Shown piece by piece: positions 34,380-43,920 of a DNA stretch of 64,000 bases. The notes below the pieces were generated by a model. That model did no database searches. It saw only the letters and a program-made list of their open reading frames with translations, and had not been told where the DNA came from. A program made the position numbers and the translations under genes. Each line of letters opens with the position of its first letter. The stretch's first letter is position 1. Origin of the DNA: Pseudomonas fluorescens (lineage in GTDB: Bacteria; Pseudomonadota; Gammaproteobacteria; Pseudomonadales; Pseudomonadaceae); assembly GCF_902497895.1 (NCBI RefSeq), contig NZ_CABVHQ010000014.1:1-64000 (forward strand), read 5' to 3'.

Positions 34380-35645
34380 ATGGCAAACGTGCAAAGCGGG
34401 AAAATGATCGTCGGTCTGGATATCGGCACCTCCAAGGTGGTCGCACTGGTGGGCGAGGTGGGGGCCGATGGCACCCTGGAAATCGTCGGTATCGGCACTC
34501 ATCCATCCCGTGGCCTGAAGAAGGGCGTGGTGGTGAATATCGAATCCACCGTGCAGTCGATCCAGCGCGCCATTGAAGAAGCGCAGCTGATGGCCGGTTG
34601 CCGTATTCACTCGGCATTCGTCGGCGTGGCGGGTAATCATATCCGCAGCCTGAACTCCCACGGCATCGTGGCGATTCGTGACCGCGAAGTCAGCGCTGCG
34701 GATCTGGAGCGGGTACTCGACGCGGCCCAGGCCGTGGCGATTCCGGCCGACCAGCGCGTGCTGCACACCCTGCCGCAGGACTACGTGATCGATAACCAGG
34801 AAGGTGTGCGCGAACCCCTGGGTATGTCGGGCGTGCGTCTGGAAGCCAAGGTCCATGTGGTCACCTGCGCTGTGAACGCCGCACAGAACATTGAAAAATG
34901 CGTGCGCCGCTGCGGTCTGGAAATCGACGACATCATTCTCGAGCAGCTGGCCTCGGCTTATTCGGTGCTGACCGATGACGAGAAAGAGCTGGGTGTGTGC
35001 CTGGTGGACATCGGAGGCGGCACCACCGACATCGCGATCTTCACCGAAGGCGCGATTCGCCATACCGCGGTCATCCCGATAGCCGGTGATCAAGTGACCA
35101 ACGACATCGCCATGGCGTTGCGCACTCCGACCCAGTACGCCGAAGAAATCAAGATTCGCTACGCCTGCGCCCTGGCCAAGCTGGCCGGTGCCGGTGAAAC
35201 CATCAAGGTCCCGAGCGTCGGTGACCGTCCGCCGCGCGAACTGTCCCGTCAGGCCCTGGCCGAAGTGGTCGAGCCGCGTTACGACGAGCTGTTCACGCTG
35301 ATCCAGGCCGAACTGCGTCGCAGCGGCTACGAAGACCTGATTCCGGCCGGCATCGTGCTGACCGGCGGTACTTCGAAGATGGAAGGCGCGGTGGAACTGG
35401 CTGAAGAGATTTTCCACATGCCGGTCCGCCTCGGCGTACCCCATGGCGTCAAAGGCCTCGACGATGTCGTGCGCAACCCGATTTATTCCACTGGTGTGGG
35501 CTTGCTGATGTATGGACTGCAAAAACAGTCCGACGGCGGTGTTTCCTTTTCCGGAATCAGCAGCAACCGCGACAGCTACAGCAGTGAAGAGGCCAAGACC
35601 CCGCTGTTCGATCGTTTCAAGAGCTGGGTTCAGGGCAATTTCTAA
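34380..35645 (+). CDS. ftsA: Cell division protein FtsA
   Basis: This 421-residue actin-like ATPase tethers FtsZ to the membrane. It has the phosphate-1 loop GLDIGTSKVVALVGEV, phosphate-2 LVDIGGGTTDIAIF, and the C-terminal amphipathic membrane helix LFDRFKSWVQGNF. AGGCAGGA precedes the ATG. The 136-bp gap to ftsZ is the first sizeable space in the cluster and holds a tandem repeat. Confidence 0.98.
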   Translation: MANVQSGKMIVGLDIGTSKVVALVGEVGADGTLEIVGIGTHPSRGLKKGVVVNIESTVQSIQRAIEEAQLMAGCRIHSAFVGVAGNHIRSLNSHGIVAIRDREVSAADLERVLDAAQAVAIPADQRVLHTLPQDYVIDNQEGVREPLGMSGVRLEAKVHVVTCAVNAAQNIEKCVRRCGLEIDDIILEQLASAYSVLTDDEKELGVCLVDIGGGTTDIAIFTEGAIRHTAVIPIAGDQVTNDIAMALRTPTQYAEEIKIRYACALAKLAGAGETIKVPSVGDRPPRELSRQALAEVVEPRYDELFTLIQAELRRSGYEDLIPAGIVLTGGTSKMEGAVELAEEIFHMPVRLGVPHGVKGLDDVVRNPIYSTGVGLLMYGLQKQSDGGVSFSGISSNRDSYSSEEAKTPLFDRFKSWVQGNF

Positions 35646-35677
35646 AGATTTACCGCAAGAGAGCAGTGACAAGTTTC

Positions 35678-35760
35678 AAGCGGCAAGCAGCAAGTAAAAA
35701 GCGGCAGGCAGCAAGCAACAAGCGGTAGGCAGCAGCAAAAAGCAGTAGGCGAAAAACTAG
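35678..35760 (+). repeat. Degenerate tandem repeat between ftsA and ftsZ
   Basis: There are four units of about 20-21 bp, starting at 35678, 35699, 35720 and 35740. Each begins AAGCGG or AAGCAG and continues with a variant of CAAGCAGCAAG. The strand is purine-rich (A/G) and lies directly ahead of the ftsZ ribosome-binding site (AAGGAGAGGG, about 35768-35778). Confidence 0.75.
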
Positions 35761-35781
35761 AGAAATGTAAGGAGAGGGAAA

Positions 35782-36969
35782 ATGTTCGAACTCGTAGACA
35801 ACATCCCCGCAAGCCCGGTAATCAAAGTTATCGGTGTCGGCGGTGGCGGCGGCAACGCTGTCAACCATATGGTCAAGAGCAACATTGAAGGTGTGGAATT
35901 CATCTGCGCCAACACTGATGCCCAGGCGCTGAAAAGCATCGGCGCACGAACCATCCTGCAACTGGGCACTGGCGTGACCAAGGGCCTGGGTGCTGGCGCA
36001 AATCCGGAAGTCGGTCGTCAGGCCGCTCTGGAAGACCGCGAGCGCATTGCCGAAGTGCTGCAGGGCACCAACATGGTGTTTATCACCACCGGCATGGGCG
36101 GCGGTACCGGTACCGGTGCTGCGCCAATCATTGCCGAAGTGGCCAAGGAAATGGGGATCCTCACCGTTGCGGTGGTGACCCGTCCGTTCCCGTTCGAAGG
36201 CCGAAAGCGCATGCAGATCGCCGATGAAGGCATCCGTCTGCTCTCCGAAAGCGTCGACTCGTTGATCACCATTCCCAACGAGAAGCTGCTGACCATTCTT
36301 GGCAAGGACGCGAGCCTTCTGTCGGCTTTTGCCAAGGCTGACGACGTGCTGGCGGGTGCCGTTCGCGGTATCTCCGACATCATCAAGCGTCCGGGCATGA
36401 TCAACGTCGACTTTGCCGACGTGCGTACCGTGATGAGCGAAATGGGCATGGCGATGATGGGCACTGGCTGCGCCAGCGGTCCGAACCGTGCACGTGAAGC
36501 CACTGAAGCGGCGATCCGCAACCCGTTGCTCGAAGACGTGAACCTGCAAGGTGCACGCGGTATCCTGGTGAATATCACCGCCGGTCCTGACCTGTCCCTG
36601 GGTGAGTACTCCGACGTGGGTAGCATCATCGAAGCCTTCGCTTCCGAGCACGCAATGGTCAAGGTCGGTACTGTTATCGATCCGGACATGCGCGACGAGT
36701 TGCACGTGACAGTGGTAGCCACGGGTCTGGGCGCAAAAATCGAGAAGCCTGTTAAACTTATCGATAATACCGTTCATACCTCCATGGCAGCTCAATCGCC
36801 GGCACCTGCCCGTCAGGAAATGCCGTCGGTCAACTACCGCGATCTGGACCGTCCAACCGTGATGCGCAACCAGGCTCAGGCCAGTGCTGCGACCGCGGCG
36901 AAACTGAATCCGCACGATGATCTGGATTATCTGGACATCCCGGCATTCCTGCGTCGCCAGGCCGATTGA
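35782..36969 (+). CDS. ftsZ: Cell division protein FtsZ
   Basis: This 395-residue tubulin-like GTPase forms the Z-ring. It has the tubulin signature GGGTGTG inside TTGMGGGTGTGAAPI (about residue 105), the NADQAL-like NTDAQALKS loop, a T7 region with NVDFADVRTVM, a variable linker, and the conserved C-terminal peptide DYLDIPAFLRRQAD that binds FtsA and ZipA. A strong AAGGAGAGGG site implies high translation. Confidence 0.99.
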   Translation: MFELVDNIPASPVIKVIGVGGGGGNAVNHMVKSNIEGVEFICANTDAQALKSIGARTILQLGTGVTKGLGAGANPEVGRQAALEDRERIAEVLQGTNMVFITTGMGGGTGTGAAPIIAEVAKEMGILTVAVVTRPFPFEGRKRMQIADEGIRLLSESVDSLITIPNEKLLTILGKDASLLSAFAKADDVLAGAVRGISDIIKRPGMINVDFADVRTVMSEMGMAMMGTGCASGPNRAREATEAAIRNPLLEDVNLQGARGILVNITAGPDLSLGEYSDVGSIIEAFASEHAMVKVGTVIDPDMRDELHVTVVATGLGAKIEKPVKLIDNTVHTSMAAQSPAPARQEMPSVNYRDLDRPTVMRNQAQASAATAAKLNPHDDLDYLDIPAFLRRQAD

Positions 36970-37045
36970 TGAAATGTATCAGGGGTATTAGGGTGATTGG
37001 TGTTCAGCAAAGGTCTGGTCTGCTATTATCGCCAGCCTTTGTTGA

Positions 37046-37993
<948 letters not shown>

Positions 37994-38019
37994 GTAACAC
38001 TCTCTTTCTTTAGTTTTTA

Positions 38020-38047
38020 AAGGCTGCCTTCGGGTGGCCTTTTTTTA
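38020..38047 (+). terminator. Rho-independent terminator after lpxC
   Basis: AGGCTGCC-TTCG-GGTGGCCT forms an 8-bp stem with two G-T pairs and a stable TTCG loop, followed by seven T. Confidence 0.85.
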
Positions 38048-38082
38048 TGGGTGCCTCTAATTTGGCGGCGCCTATCAGGACG

Positions 38083-38179
38083 CCATCGCGAGCAAGCTCG
38101 CTCCCACAGTTGATTTGCATCAACCCGCAATTTTGTGTCCAACGCAGATCTAATGTGGGAGCGAGCTTGCTCGCGATGA
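38083..38179. repeat. Paired REP element, family B
   Basis: CATCGCGAGCAAGCTCGCTC (continuing CCACA) and its inverted copy are separated by about 45 bp. A second member of this family lies at 56157-56334. It differs in core sequence from family A. Confidence 0.88.
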
Positions 38180-38202
38180 GGTCAGAGGCCACGCCGCAGC
38201 TT

Positions 38203-39705
38203 TCATCCAGTCACCACCCGATTGCGGCCTCTTTCCTTGGCCTGATACAGCGCCTTGTCGGCGGCGAACAGCAAGGTCTTCAAGCTCTCTTCAGGCGCTC
38301 CGGACCAGGTGCTCAAGCCGATGCTGACGGTAATCGGTGACACATCACCCTTGGTCCGCGGCAAGCGTTCGACCGCGGCGCGGATGCTTTCGGCGATCTG
38401 TAACGCGCCAGCCCGATCGGTCTCGGCCAGTACTACCGCAAATTCCTCGCCACCATAACGCGCCACCAGATCGGCCGGCCGGCGGACGCTCTCGCCGATG
38501 ACCTTGGCGACCGTGCGCAAGACGTCGTCGCCGACCTGATGGCCATGTCGGTCATTGAACGCCTTGAAGTGATCCGCATCGATCATCAGCACCGACAGCG
38601 GTTTGCCCGTACGCTGCGCGCGCGCCCACTCACCGCTGAGCACCTGATCCAGCGCCCGGCGGTTGGCGACGCCGGTCAGCGCGTCGGTGGCGGCCAGTTG
38701 CGCCAGTTCCTGCTCGGCGTGATGGCGCAGCTTCAGCTCGCGGCAGAGCAACCAGGTCAGCCACAGCAGGCCGATACAGAGCACTCCGGTGGCGCTGCTG
38801 ATGACTATCGCAGTGCGCTTCCAGGCGGCGAATACTTCATGGGTAGACAGGGCCACCATCACCGTCAAAGGCAGGTTGCCAACCTGGGAAAAGGTGAACA
38901 GGCGGATTTCCCCGTTGACGCTCGATACACCACTGAAGCTGCCAGAGCCTTCGCTAAGAATGCGTTCGACGTTCGGCCGGGCGCTGAAGTTTTTGCCGAT
39001 CAGATCCTTGTTCCGCAATGGGTGTTGCGCCAGCATGATGCCGTCGCGGTTAATGACGTTGATGGTGCTGTCGTTGCCGATGTTCAGGCTGTTGAACAAC
39101 TGATCGAAGTACCCCAGGCGCATGGAAGCCACTGCGACCCCCTGAAACTCGCCAGTGACGGAGGATAGTCGTCGGCTGAAGCTGATGCGCCATTCGTCAC
39201 GCTCGTTGCACTCGCAGCGGAGCTTGAAGGGGCGGCTGATGAACATCCCCGTATCGCGGTTGAAGGCATGGGCGAGGAAGTAGTCGCGGTCGGCAAAATT
39301 GGCCGGTTTCGGCTGGATCAGCGACGAGTCGGCGATCACCTCGCCATACTTGTCGAGGAGCAGGATCTCGCCCTTGAAGGGGGCGCTTGTGGCCCGGTCG
39401 AACAGCGCCAGGTGGCGTATCTGCGGTGATACCTGCTTGAGGTCGTCACGCTGGGCGGCGGCGATCAGACCTTTGAGGGACAGGTCATAGAGTTCGACAT
39501 TGCGCAGCACGTCGGCATTGATCAATTGCACGATATTGGTGGCGCTGCGGGTTGCGGCCAGCTCGGCGCTGCGGTGTTCGCGGATCAGCAGAAAGGTCAC
39601 GATGCTCAGTATGGCGATCACCGTCAGCGAACTGCCAGCAATCAGGATCAATACCGAGCGACTGACAGGGGGCGGGCGCAGTGATGTCGCACTTCTCACA
39701 CTCAT
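38203..39705 (-). CDS. Membrane-bound diguanylate cyclase with periplasmic Cache-type sensor
   Basis: This 500-residue protein has a first membrane segment at about residues 16-40, a periplasmic region (about 41-295) with a PDC/dCache look (YDLSLKGLIAAAQR, IINV/NVINRDGIMLAQHPLRNKDLIG), a second membrane segment (VISSATGVLCIGLLWLTWLL), and a C-terminal GGDEF domain. The active site is GGEEF inside VARYGGEEFAVVLAE, and the inhibitory I-site RPAD lies exactly five residues upstream, so the enzyme should make c-di-GMP and be product-inhibited. The ATG at 39703-39705 is chosen because the first membrane segment then follows a short basic N-terminus. The ligand is unknown. Confidence 0.92.
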   Translation of the reverse strand: MSVRSATSLRPPPVSRSVLILIAGSSLTVIAILSIVTFLLIREHRSAELAATRSATNIVQLINADVLRNVELYDLSLKGLIAAAQRDDLKQVSPQIRHLALFDRATSAPFKGEILLLDKYGEVIADSSLIQPKPANFADRDYFLAHAFNRDTGMFISRPFKLRCECNERDEWRISFSRRLSSVTGEFQGVAVASMRLGYFDQLFNSLNIGNDSTINVINRDGIMLAQHPLRNKDLIGKNFSARPNVERILSEGSGSFSGVSSVNGEIRLFTFSQVGNLPLTVMVALSTHEVFAAWKRTAIVISSATGVLCIGLLWLTWLLCRELKLRHHAEQELAQLAATDALTGVANRRALDQVLSGEWARAQRTGKPLSVLMIDADHFKAFNDRHGHQVGDDVLRTVAKVIGESVRRPADLVARYGGEEFAVVLAETDRAGALQIAESIRAAVERLPRTKGDVSPITVSIGLSTWSGAPEESLKTLLFAADKALYQAKERGRNRVVTG

Positions 39706-39809
39706 GGTTCTGACTTCTGCTGTCCGGGACGGTATCAAGAGGGTTGCGAGCAAGCGTGCAGAGTGGCAGAGACCAGTCGCGCCTGGGGCGCCTGTATAAA
39801 TCCGAAGCA

Positions 39810-39838
39810 TAAAAAAGGCCAGCAAAAAATGCTGACCA
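39810..39838 (-). terminator. Rho-independent terminator after the OprD-family gene
   Basis: Read on the minus strand, GGTCAGCA-TTTTT-TGCTGGCC is followed by six T. Confidence 0.8.
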
Positions 39839-39853
39839 TTTGCATCATTGAGC

Positions 39854-41173
39854 TTAGAACACATTCAGTGGGTAATCGACGATCACCCGGTATTCGTCAG
39901 TGTCCTGATCCAGCGCGCCGTAGCCATTGCCGCCGCGGTGGGTCGCCCATTGCAGGCGCAGCGCCAGATCCTTGGCCTTGCCACTCTGGACCACGTATTT
40001 CAGATCGATGTCGCGCTCCCAGTGTTTGGCTTGCTTGCCATCGGCGCTGTACCAGGTTTCGCCGTAGCCCGCGCTCTGCGGATCGACCTTGCTCAGGTCC
40101 AGTTCGCCGCGCGAGTAAGACACCGCCGAGGTCAGGCCCGGCAGGCCGAGACCCACTAAGTCATAGGCGTACTTGAGTTTCCATGAGCGTTCGTTCGGGC
40201 CGTTGAAATCCGAGTACTGCTGGGAATTATCGAGATAGACGCTGTCGCCCTGGTTGATGTAATCGAAGGGGGTGTTGCCATTCACCCGTTGATAGGCAGC
40301 GGTGACGGTGTGATGACCGACGGCGACGCCCAAGTGAAGACTGAAGGTGTTGTTGTTGATCTTGCCCAGCAGTGCATCGCCGGTGTCCTGGGTGTGATAG
40401 AAGTGCAGGCCCGGGTTGAGGCTGACCTGATCGGTCAGCGCATAGTTGTAGTCCAGGTCGTAGTAGTACTGGTTCCAGATGTCCTTGAGCTCAGAGGCAT
40501 ACAGGCTGCTGGTCAGCCCTGGCAGACTGCTCCAGGCGACCCCGGCCCAGTTCAGGTGCTGGCTTTCTTCACCCGCTGGCAGGCTGCCATAAGAGGTACC
40601 GATGCGCTGATGACCGCTCTGGTTGTAGAGCTTGGTGAAGCTGGCCTGGCCGCCTTCGATCAGCCAGCCGTCGATACTCTGGTTGCTCAGGCTGATGCCG
40701 CGAAAGGTCTGCGGCAACATGCGGGTCTCGCCGCCGGCAATCACTGGATTATTCAGGAACAGATCACCGGCTTTGAGTTCGGTATCCCCAGCGCGCATTT
40801 TCAGCGTGGCGCCTGCCGTGGAGAATCCGGGGGGTGCTTTGCCGTTGCCGCTACCGATGGGCAGGATGCTCGAGCTGTCGGTACCGCCACCACCATCGAG
40901 CTTGAGCCCGAGCATGGCGTGGGCGTCGAGGCCGAAGCCGAGGGTACCCGGGGTGTAGCCGGATTCGAAAATCCCCAGCAAGCCCTGACCCCATTCAATG
41001 TTGTCATCCGCGCCCTGCAGACGGTTGCGGTTCATGTAGTAATTACGGGCGTTGAGCTTGAGGCTGGAACCTTCGACGAAGCCTTCGGCCGGTTCGTCTG
41101 CTGCGTGCGCGGTTGAGGCGATAGTTACAGCCATTGCAATGAATAGCGGGCTGAGCTTTAGTGAAAGATACAC
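39854..41173 (-). CDS. OprD-family outer-membrane porin
   Basis: This 439-residue porin has a 24-residue signal peptide (cleavage after TAHA). Family sequence follows: [17 protein letters not shown] at the mature N-terminus, [38 protein letters not shown] loop sequence and a C-terminal strand ending VDYPLNVF, with aromatic Phe as the BamA signal. OprD/Occ channels take up basic amino acids, carboxylates and small peptides, and the specific substrate cannot be read here. The start is a GTG at 41171-41173, with AAGGAG about 12 nt upstream on the minus strand. Confidence 0.93.
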   Translation of the reverse strand: MYLSLKLSPLFIAMAVTIASTAHAADEPAEGFVEGSSLKLNARNYYMNRNRLQGADDNIEWGQGLLGIFESGYTPGTLGFGLDAHAMLGLKLDGGGGTDSSSILPIGSGNGKAPPGFSTAGATLKMRAGDTELKAGDLFLNNPVIAGGETRMLPQTFRGISLSNQSIDGWLIEGGQASFTKLYNQSGHQRIGTSYGSLPAGEESQHLNWAGVAWSSLPGLTSSLYASELKDIWNQYYYDLDYNYALTDQVSLNPGLHFYHTQDTGDALLGKINNNTFSLHLGVAVGHHTVTAAYQRVNGNTPFDYINQGDSVYLDNSQQYSDFNGPNERSWKLKYAYDLVGLGLPGLTSAVSYSRGELDLSKVDPQSAGYGETWYSADGKQAKHWERDIDLKYVVQSGKAKDLALRLQWATHRGGNGYGALDQDTDEYRVIVDYPLNVF

Positions 41174-41274
41174 GTGGGGTTAAAACTCCTTCGATCGATA
41201 ATGGCAGTTATTATTGTGTTGAGGGGGTGTTTCTTATTCGGCAGGACCGGGCATTCGAGGTGTTTTTCACCACG

Positions 41275-41303
41275 AAAAAAAAGCCGCTGAGAGCAGCGGC
41301 TTT
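41275..41303 (-). terminator. Rho-independent terminator after the small exported protein gene
   Basis: Read on the minus strand, AAAGCCGCTG-CTCT-CAGCGGCTTT is followed by a T-run. It separates the small gene at 41367-41591 from the OprD-family gene. Confidence 0.82.
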
Positions 41304-41366
41304 GAAGACAACTTCTCGGGGGAAAGAGCCCTGAAAGTGTCGAGGGAAATAGAGCGGTAGTACAGA

Positions 41367-41591
41367 TCAGCTATCTATATCAGCCGGCGCTTGCGCTTGA
41401 TTGACTGAGGTTTGCTGGGGTTTCTCAGCGGTTTTGGTCTTGGCGGTCAGTTCGCTCCGGGACTGTTCCCAGGCGTCGGCACGTGCGGCATTCTGGGCAA
41501 CGAATGCTGGCGACTCTTCAGCCATGGCGAACGGCGACAGAAACAAGGAAGACAAAACAAAAGCGCTGGCAATACCCATAGTGTTGGACAT
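41367..41591 (-). CDS. Small exported protein of unknown function
   Basis: This 74-residue protein has a clear signal peptide (about residues 1-24, MSNTMGIASAFVLSSLFLSP then FAMA). A short charged mature part of about 50 residues follows, rich in Ala, Gln, Thr and Lys (AARADAWEQSRSELTAKTKT). No family was recognised. The start at 41589-41591 has AGAAGG upstream on the minus strand. It has its own terminator and lies between an OprD-type porin and the RND/two-component operon on the same strand. Its low complexity suggests a disordered periplasmic protein. Confidence 0.7.
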   Translation of the reverse strand: MSNTMGIASAFVLSSLFLSPFAMAEESPAFVAQNAARADAWEQSRSELTAKTKTAEKPQQTSVNQAQAPADIDS

Positions 41592-41713
41592 CTTGAAAAC
41601 CTTCTTGCAGAGCAAGTGATATTTGGTGTGGCAAAAGTACCGGTCTTGGGCGTGGGGAAAAAGAGCGGATCGCTTAAAGGACTGTTGCGTAAAGGGCAAT
41701 AGTTGCGACAGGC

Positions 41714-41847
41714 CGTAGCAGCTGCCGAAGGCTGCGTTCGGCTGCGCAGCGGCCGTAAGATCAGGCACTGCGGTTTTACAGGTTAACCGTGGCGGCATGA
41801 TTTACGACTGCTGCGCAGCCGAACGCAGGCTTCGCCAGCTGCTACGG
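41714..41847. repeat. Long inverted repeat, REP-like family C
   Basis: CGTAGCAGCTGCCGAAGGCT (continuing GCGTTCGGCTGCGCAGC) pairs with GCTGCGCAGCCGAACGCAGG (continuing CTTCGCCAGCTGCTACG) across about 60 bp. It resembles family A in outline but with different arms, and lies after the sensor kinase gene. Confidence 0.85.
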
Positions 41848-41882
41848 GGGAAGGTAAGCCTCCTCACCAGAAGTCCAACCGA

Positions 41883-43244
41883 CTACACCGGCAGATAAAT
41901 CCCGAAGGTATTCATCCCGTCATCACTGCGCACAAACACATCGCCGCCATGCATCAAGGCAATGGCCTTGACGATTGCCAGGCCCAGCCCATGGTTGGCG
42001 CCGCTGTTGCTGCGTGAGGCGTCGACCCGATAGAAGCGTTCGAACAACCGCGACAGGTGTTCGCGGGCAATGGCTTCGCCGGGGTTGGCAACGCCGATGG
42101 CGACCTGGTGTTCTTGCATTTCAATCTGTACGCGAATGGTTTGCCCGGGCGCGGTGTGTTGCACGGCGTTGTTCAGCAGGTTGATCAGTGCCCGGCGCAG
42201 GTGGGCGATTTCGATCTGCACCTGGGCATCGCCGCTGACCTCGACCTTGACCTGAGCATCTTCGAGGATGAAGTCTAGGTAATCCAGGGTGGTCGCGACT
42301 TCATCGGCCAGTGAAGTCGAGGTGAGGGCGGTGGCTTTGCTGCCCTGATCGGCGCTGGCCAGAAACAGCATGTCGTTGATGATCGAGCGCAGCCGCTCCA
42401 GCTCTTCGAGGTTCGATTGCAGGACTTCAAAGTAGTGTTCGGCCGAACGTCCGCGAGTCAGTGCAACCTGGGTCTGGCCGATCAGATTGGTCAGCGGCGA
42501 GCGCAGTTCGTGGGCCACGTCGGCGTTGAACGACTCCAGGCGCGAGTAGGCTTGTTCCACCCGTTCCAGGGTCGAATTGAAGGCGCTGACGAATTGGTTG
42601 AGCTCCGGTGGCAGCGGCGACAGTTGCAGGCGTCCGGAGAGTCGCGGGGGGGCCAGGCGTTGTGCCTCCTGGGACAGTTTGATCAGCGGTTTCAAACCGA
42701 TCCGCGCCACCCAGTAACCCAGCGCCGAGGCCAGTAGCACGCCGATGATGGCCAGGCTGATCAGGGCGACCAGCAACTGATGCTGGGTCTGGAAGAAGGT
42801 TTCGGTATCGATGCCGATCATGAAGCGCAGCGGCGGACGCTGGTCCTTGGCCGGGAACTGGCTGACCAGTACTTTCAACGGGTAGGGCTGGTCTGGCAGT
42901 TGCAAGTCGCGCCTACCCAGCGGGCCTTCGGCAAAGGCACGAATCTGCGGGGTCGGGTTGCCATATTCATAGTCAGGATCGCCGCTGATGATCCAGAAGC
43001 GGATACGTTTGTCTTCTTCGCCGAGCAACTTGAGTTTGTTGTTGATCTTGACCCAGTGTTCCGGGGTGCCATAACGGCCAACCGTCGATTCCAGCACGCT
43101 GTAGCGCGCATCCAGTTCGGCTTCGGGCAGCAGGCCCAGGCCTTTGTCGACTTGTTGATACAGCGCCCAGCCAATCAGCAGGAACACCACTAGCGCCACC
43201 AGGGTGAACATACCGCTCAGGCGCAGGGCAATCGAGTTACTCAC
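41883..43244 (-). CDS. Heavy-metal-type sensor histidine kinase (CusS/CopS/CzcS-like)
   Basis: This 453-residue inner-membrane kinase has a membrane segment at about 10-30, a periplasmic sensor region (31-155), a second membrane segment (about 156-180), HAMP, then a HisKA H-box FNADVAHELRSPLTNL with His245. The ATPase has N-box LINLLNNAVQHT and the G-box GLGLAIVKAIALMHGG. The layout matches the heavy-metal sensor kinase group. The start is a GTG at 43242-43244 that overlaps the response regulator gene by 8 bp. It ends the four-gene operon of pump and regulators. Confidence 0.9.
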   Translation of the reverse strand: MSNSIALRLSGMFTLVALVVFLLIGWALYQQVDKGLGLLPEAELDARYSVLESTVGRYGTPEHWVKINNKLKLLGEEDKRIRFWIISGDPDYEYGNPTPQIRAFAEGPLGRRDLQLPDQPYPLKVLVSQFPAKDQRPPLRFMIGIDTETFFQTQHQLLVALISLAIIGVLLASALGYWVARIGLKPLIKLSQEAQRLAPPRLSGRLQLSPLPPELNQFVSAFNSTLERVEQAYSRLESFNADVAHELRSPLTNLIGQTQVALTRGRSAEHYFEVLQSNLEELERLRSIINDMLFLASADQGSKATALTSTSLADEVATTLDYLDFILEDAQVKVEVSGDAQVQIEIAHLRRALINLLNNAVQHTAPGQTIRVQIEMQEHQVAIGVANPGEAIAREHLSRLFERFYRVDASRSNSGANHGLGLAIVKAIALMHGGDVFVRSDDGMNTFGIYLPV

Positions 43245-43911
43245 TGCGGCTCTCCAGCACATAACCCATGCCGCGAATGGTGTGCAGCAGTTTCTCTTCG
43301 AACGGCCCATCGAGCTTGGCCCGCAAGCGCTTGATCGCGACTTCGACGACATTCGCATCGCTGTCGAAATTGATGTCCCAGACCATTTCGGCAATGGCGG
43401 TTTTCGAGAGGATTTCACCCTGACGCCGGGCCAGCACGCTGAGCAGCGAAAACTCCTTGGCGGTCAGGTCCAGGCGCGTGCCGCCGCGGGTGGCCTTGCG
43501 ACTGATCAAATCTATCCACAGGTCGGCGATGCTGATCTGCACCGGTTCATGACCGCCGCTGCGGCGGGTCAGCGCTTGCAGGCGCGCGACCAGTTCGAGA
43601 AAGGAAAAGGGTTTGCCCAGGTAATCGTCGGCACCGTCGCGCAGGCCCTTGATCCGGTCTTCCACCCGTTCGCGGGCAGTGAGCATGATCACCGGGGTTT
43701 GCTTGCGCGCGCGCAAGGCGCGCAGTACGCCAAAACCGTCGAGGCCGGGCAGCATCACATCCAGCACGATCACCGCGTAATCGCTTTCCAGCGCCAGGTG
43801 CAGACCTTCGACGCCATCCCGGGCCACGTCCACCGTATAGCCTTGTTCGGTCAAGCCGCGGTGCAGGTAGTCCGCGGTTTTTTCCTCGTCTTCGATGATC
43901 AGAACGCGCAT
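43237..43911 (-). CDS. OmpR-family response regulator (CusR/CopR/CzcR-like)
   Basis: This 224-residue regulator has a receiver domain with acidic EDE near residue 7-9, phosphoacceptor Asp51 (VIVLDVMLPGLDGF) and Lys in GKPFSFLEL. The C-terminal winged helix has LTAKEFSLLSVLARRQGEIL and VVEVAIKRLRAKLD, typical of the CopR/CusR metal-response branch. It lies 9 bp after the RND pump gene and overlaps the kinase gene, so it is probably the operon's own regulator. The inducing signal is not known. Confidence 0.92.
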   Translation of the reverse strand: MRVLIIEDEEKTADYLHRGLTEQGYTVDVARDGVEGLHLALESDYAVIVLDVMLPGLDGFGVLRALRARKQTPVIMLTARERVEDRIKGLRDGADDYLGKPFSFLELVARLQALTRRSGGHEPVQISIADLWIDLISRKATRGGTRLDLTAKEFSLLSVLARRQGEILSKTAIAEMVWDINFDSDANVVEVAIKRLRAKLDGPFEEKLLHTIRGMGYVLESRSE

Positions 43912-43920
43912 GACCCCGCC

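Noticed and set aside
34380..36969. Possible transfer of part of the dcw cluster
   Set aside because: Gene order, overlaps and base composition are uniform from mraZ to lpxC; nothing suggests foreign origin.
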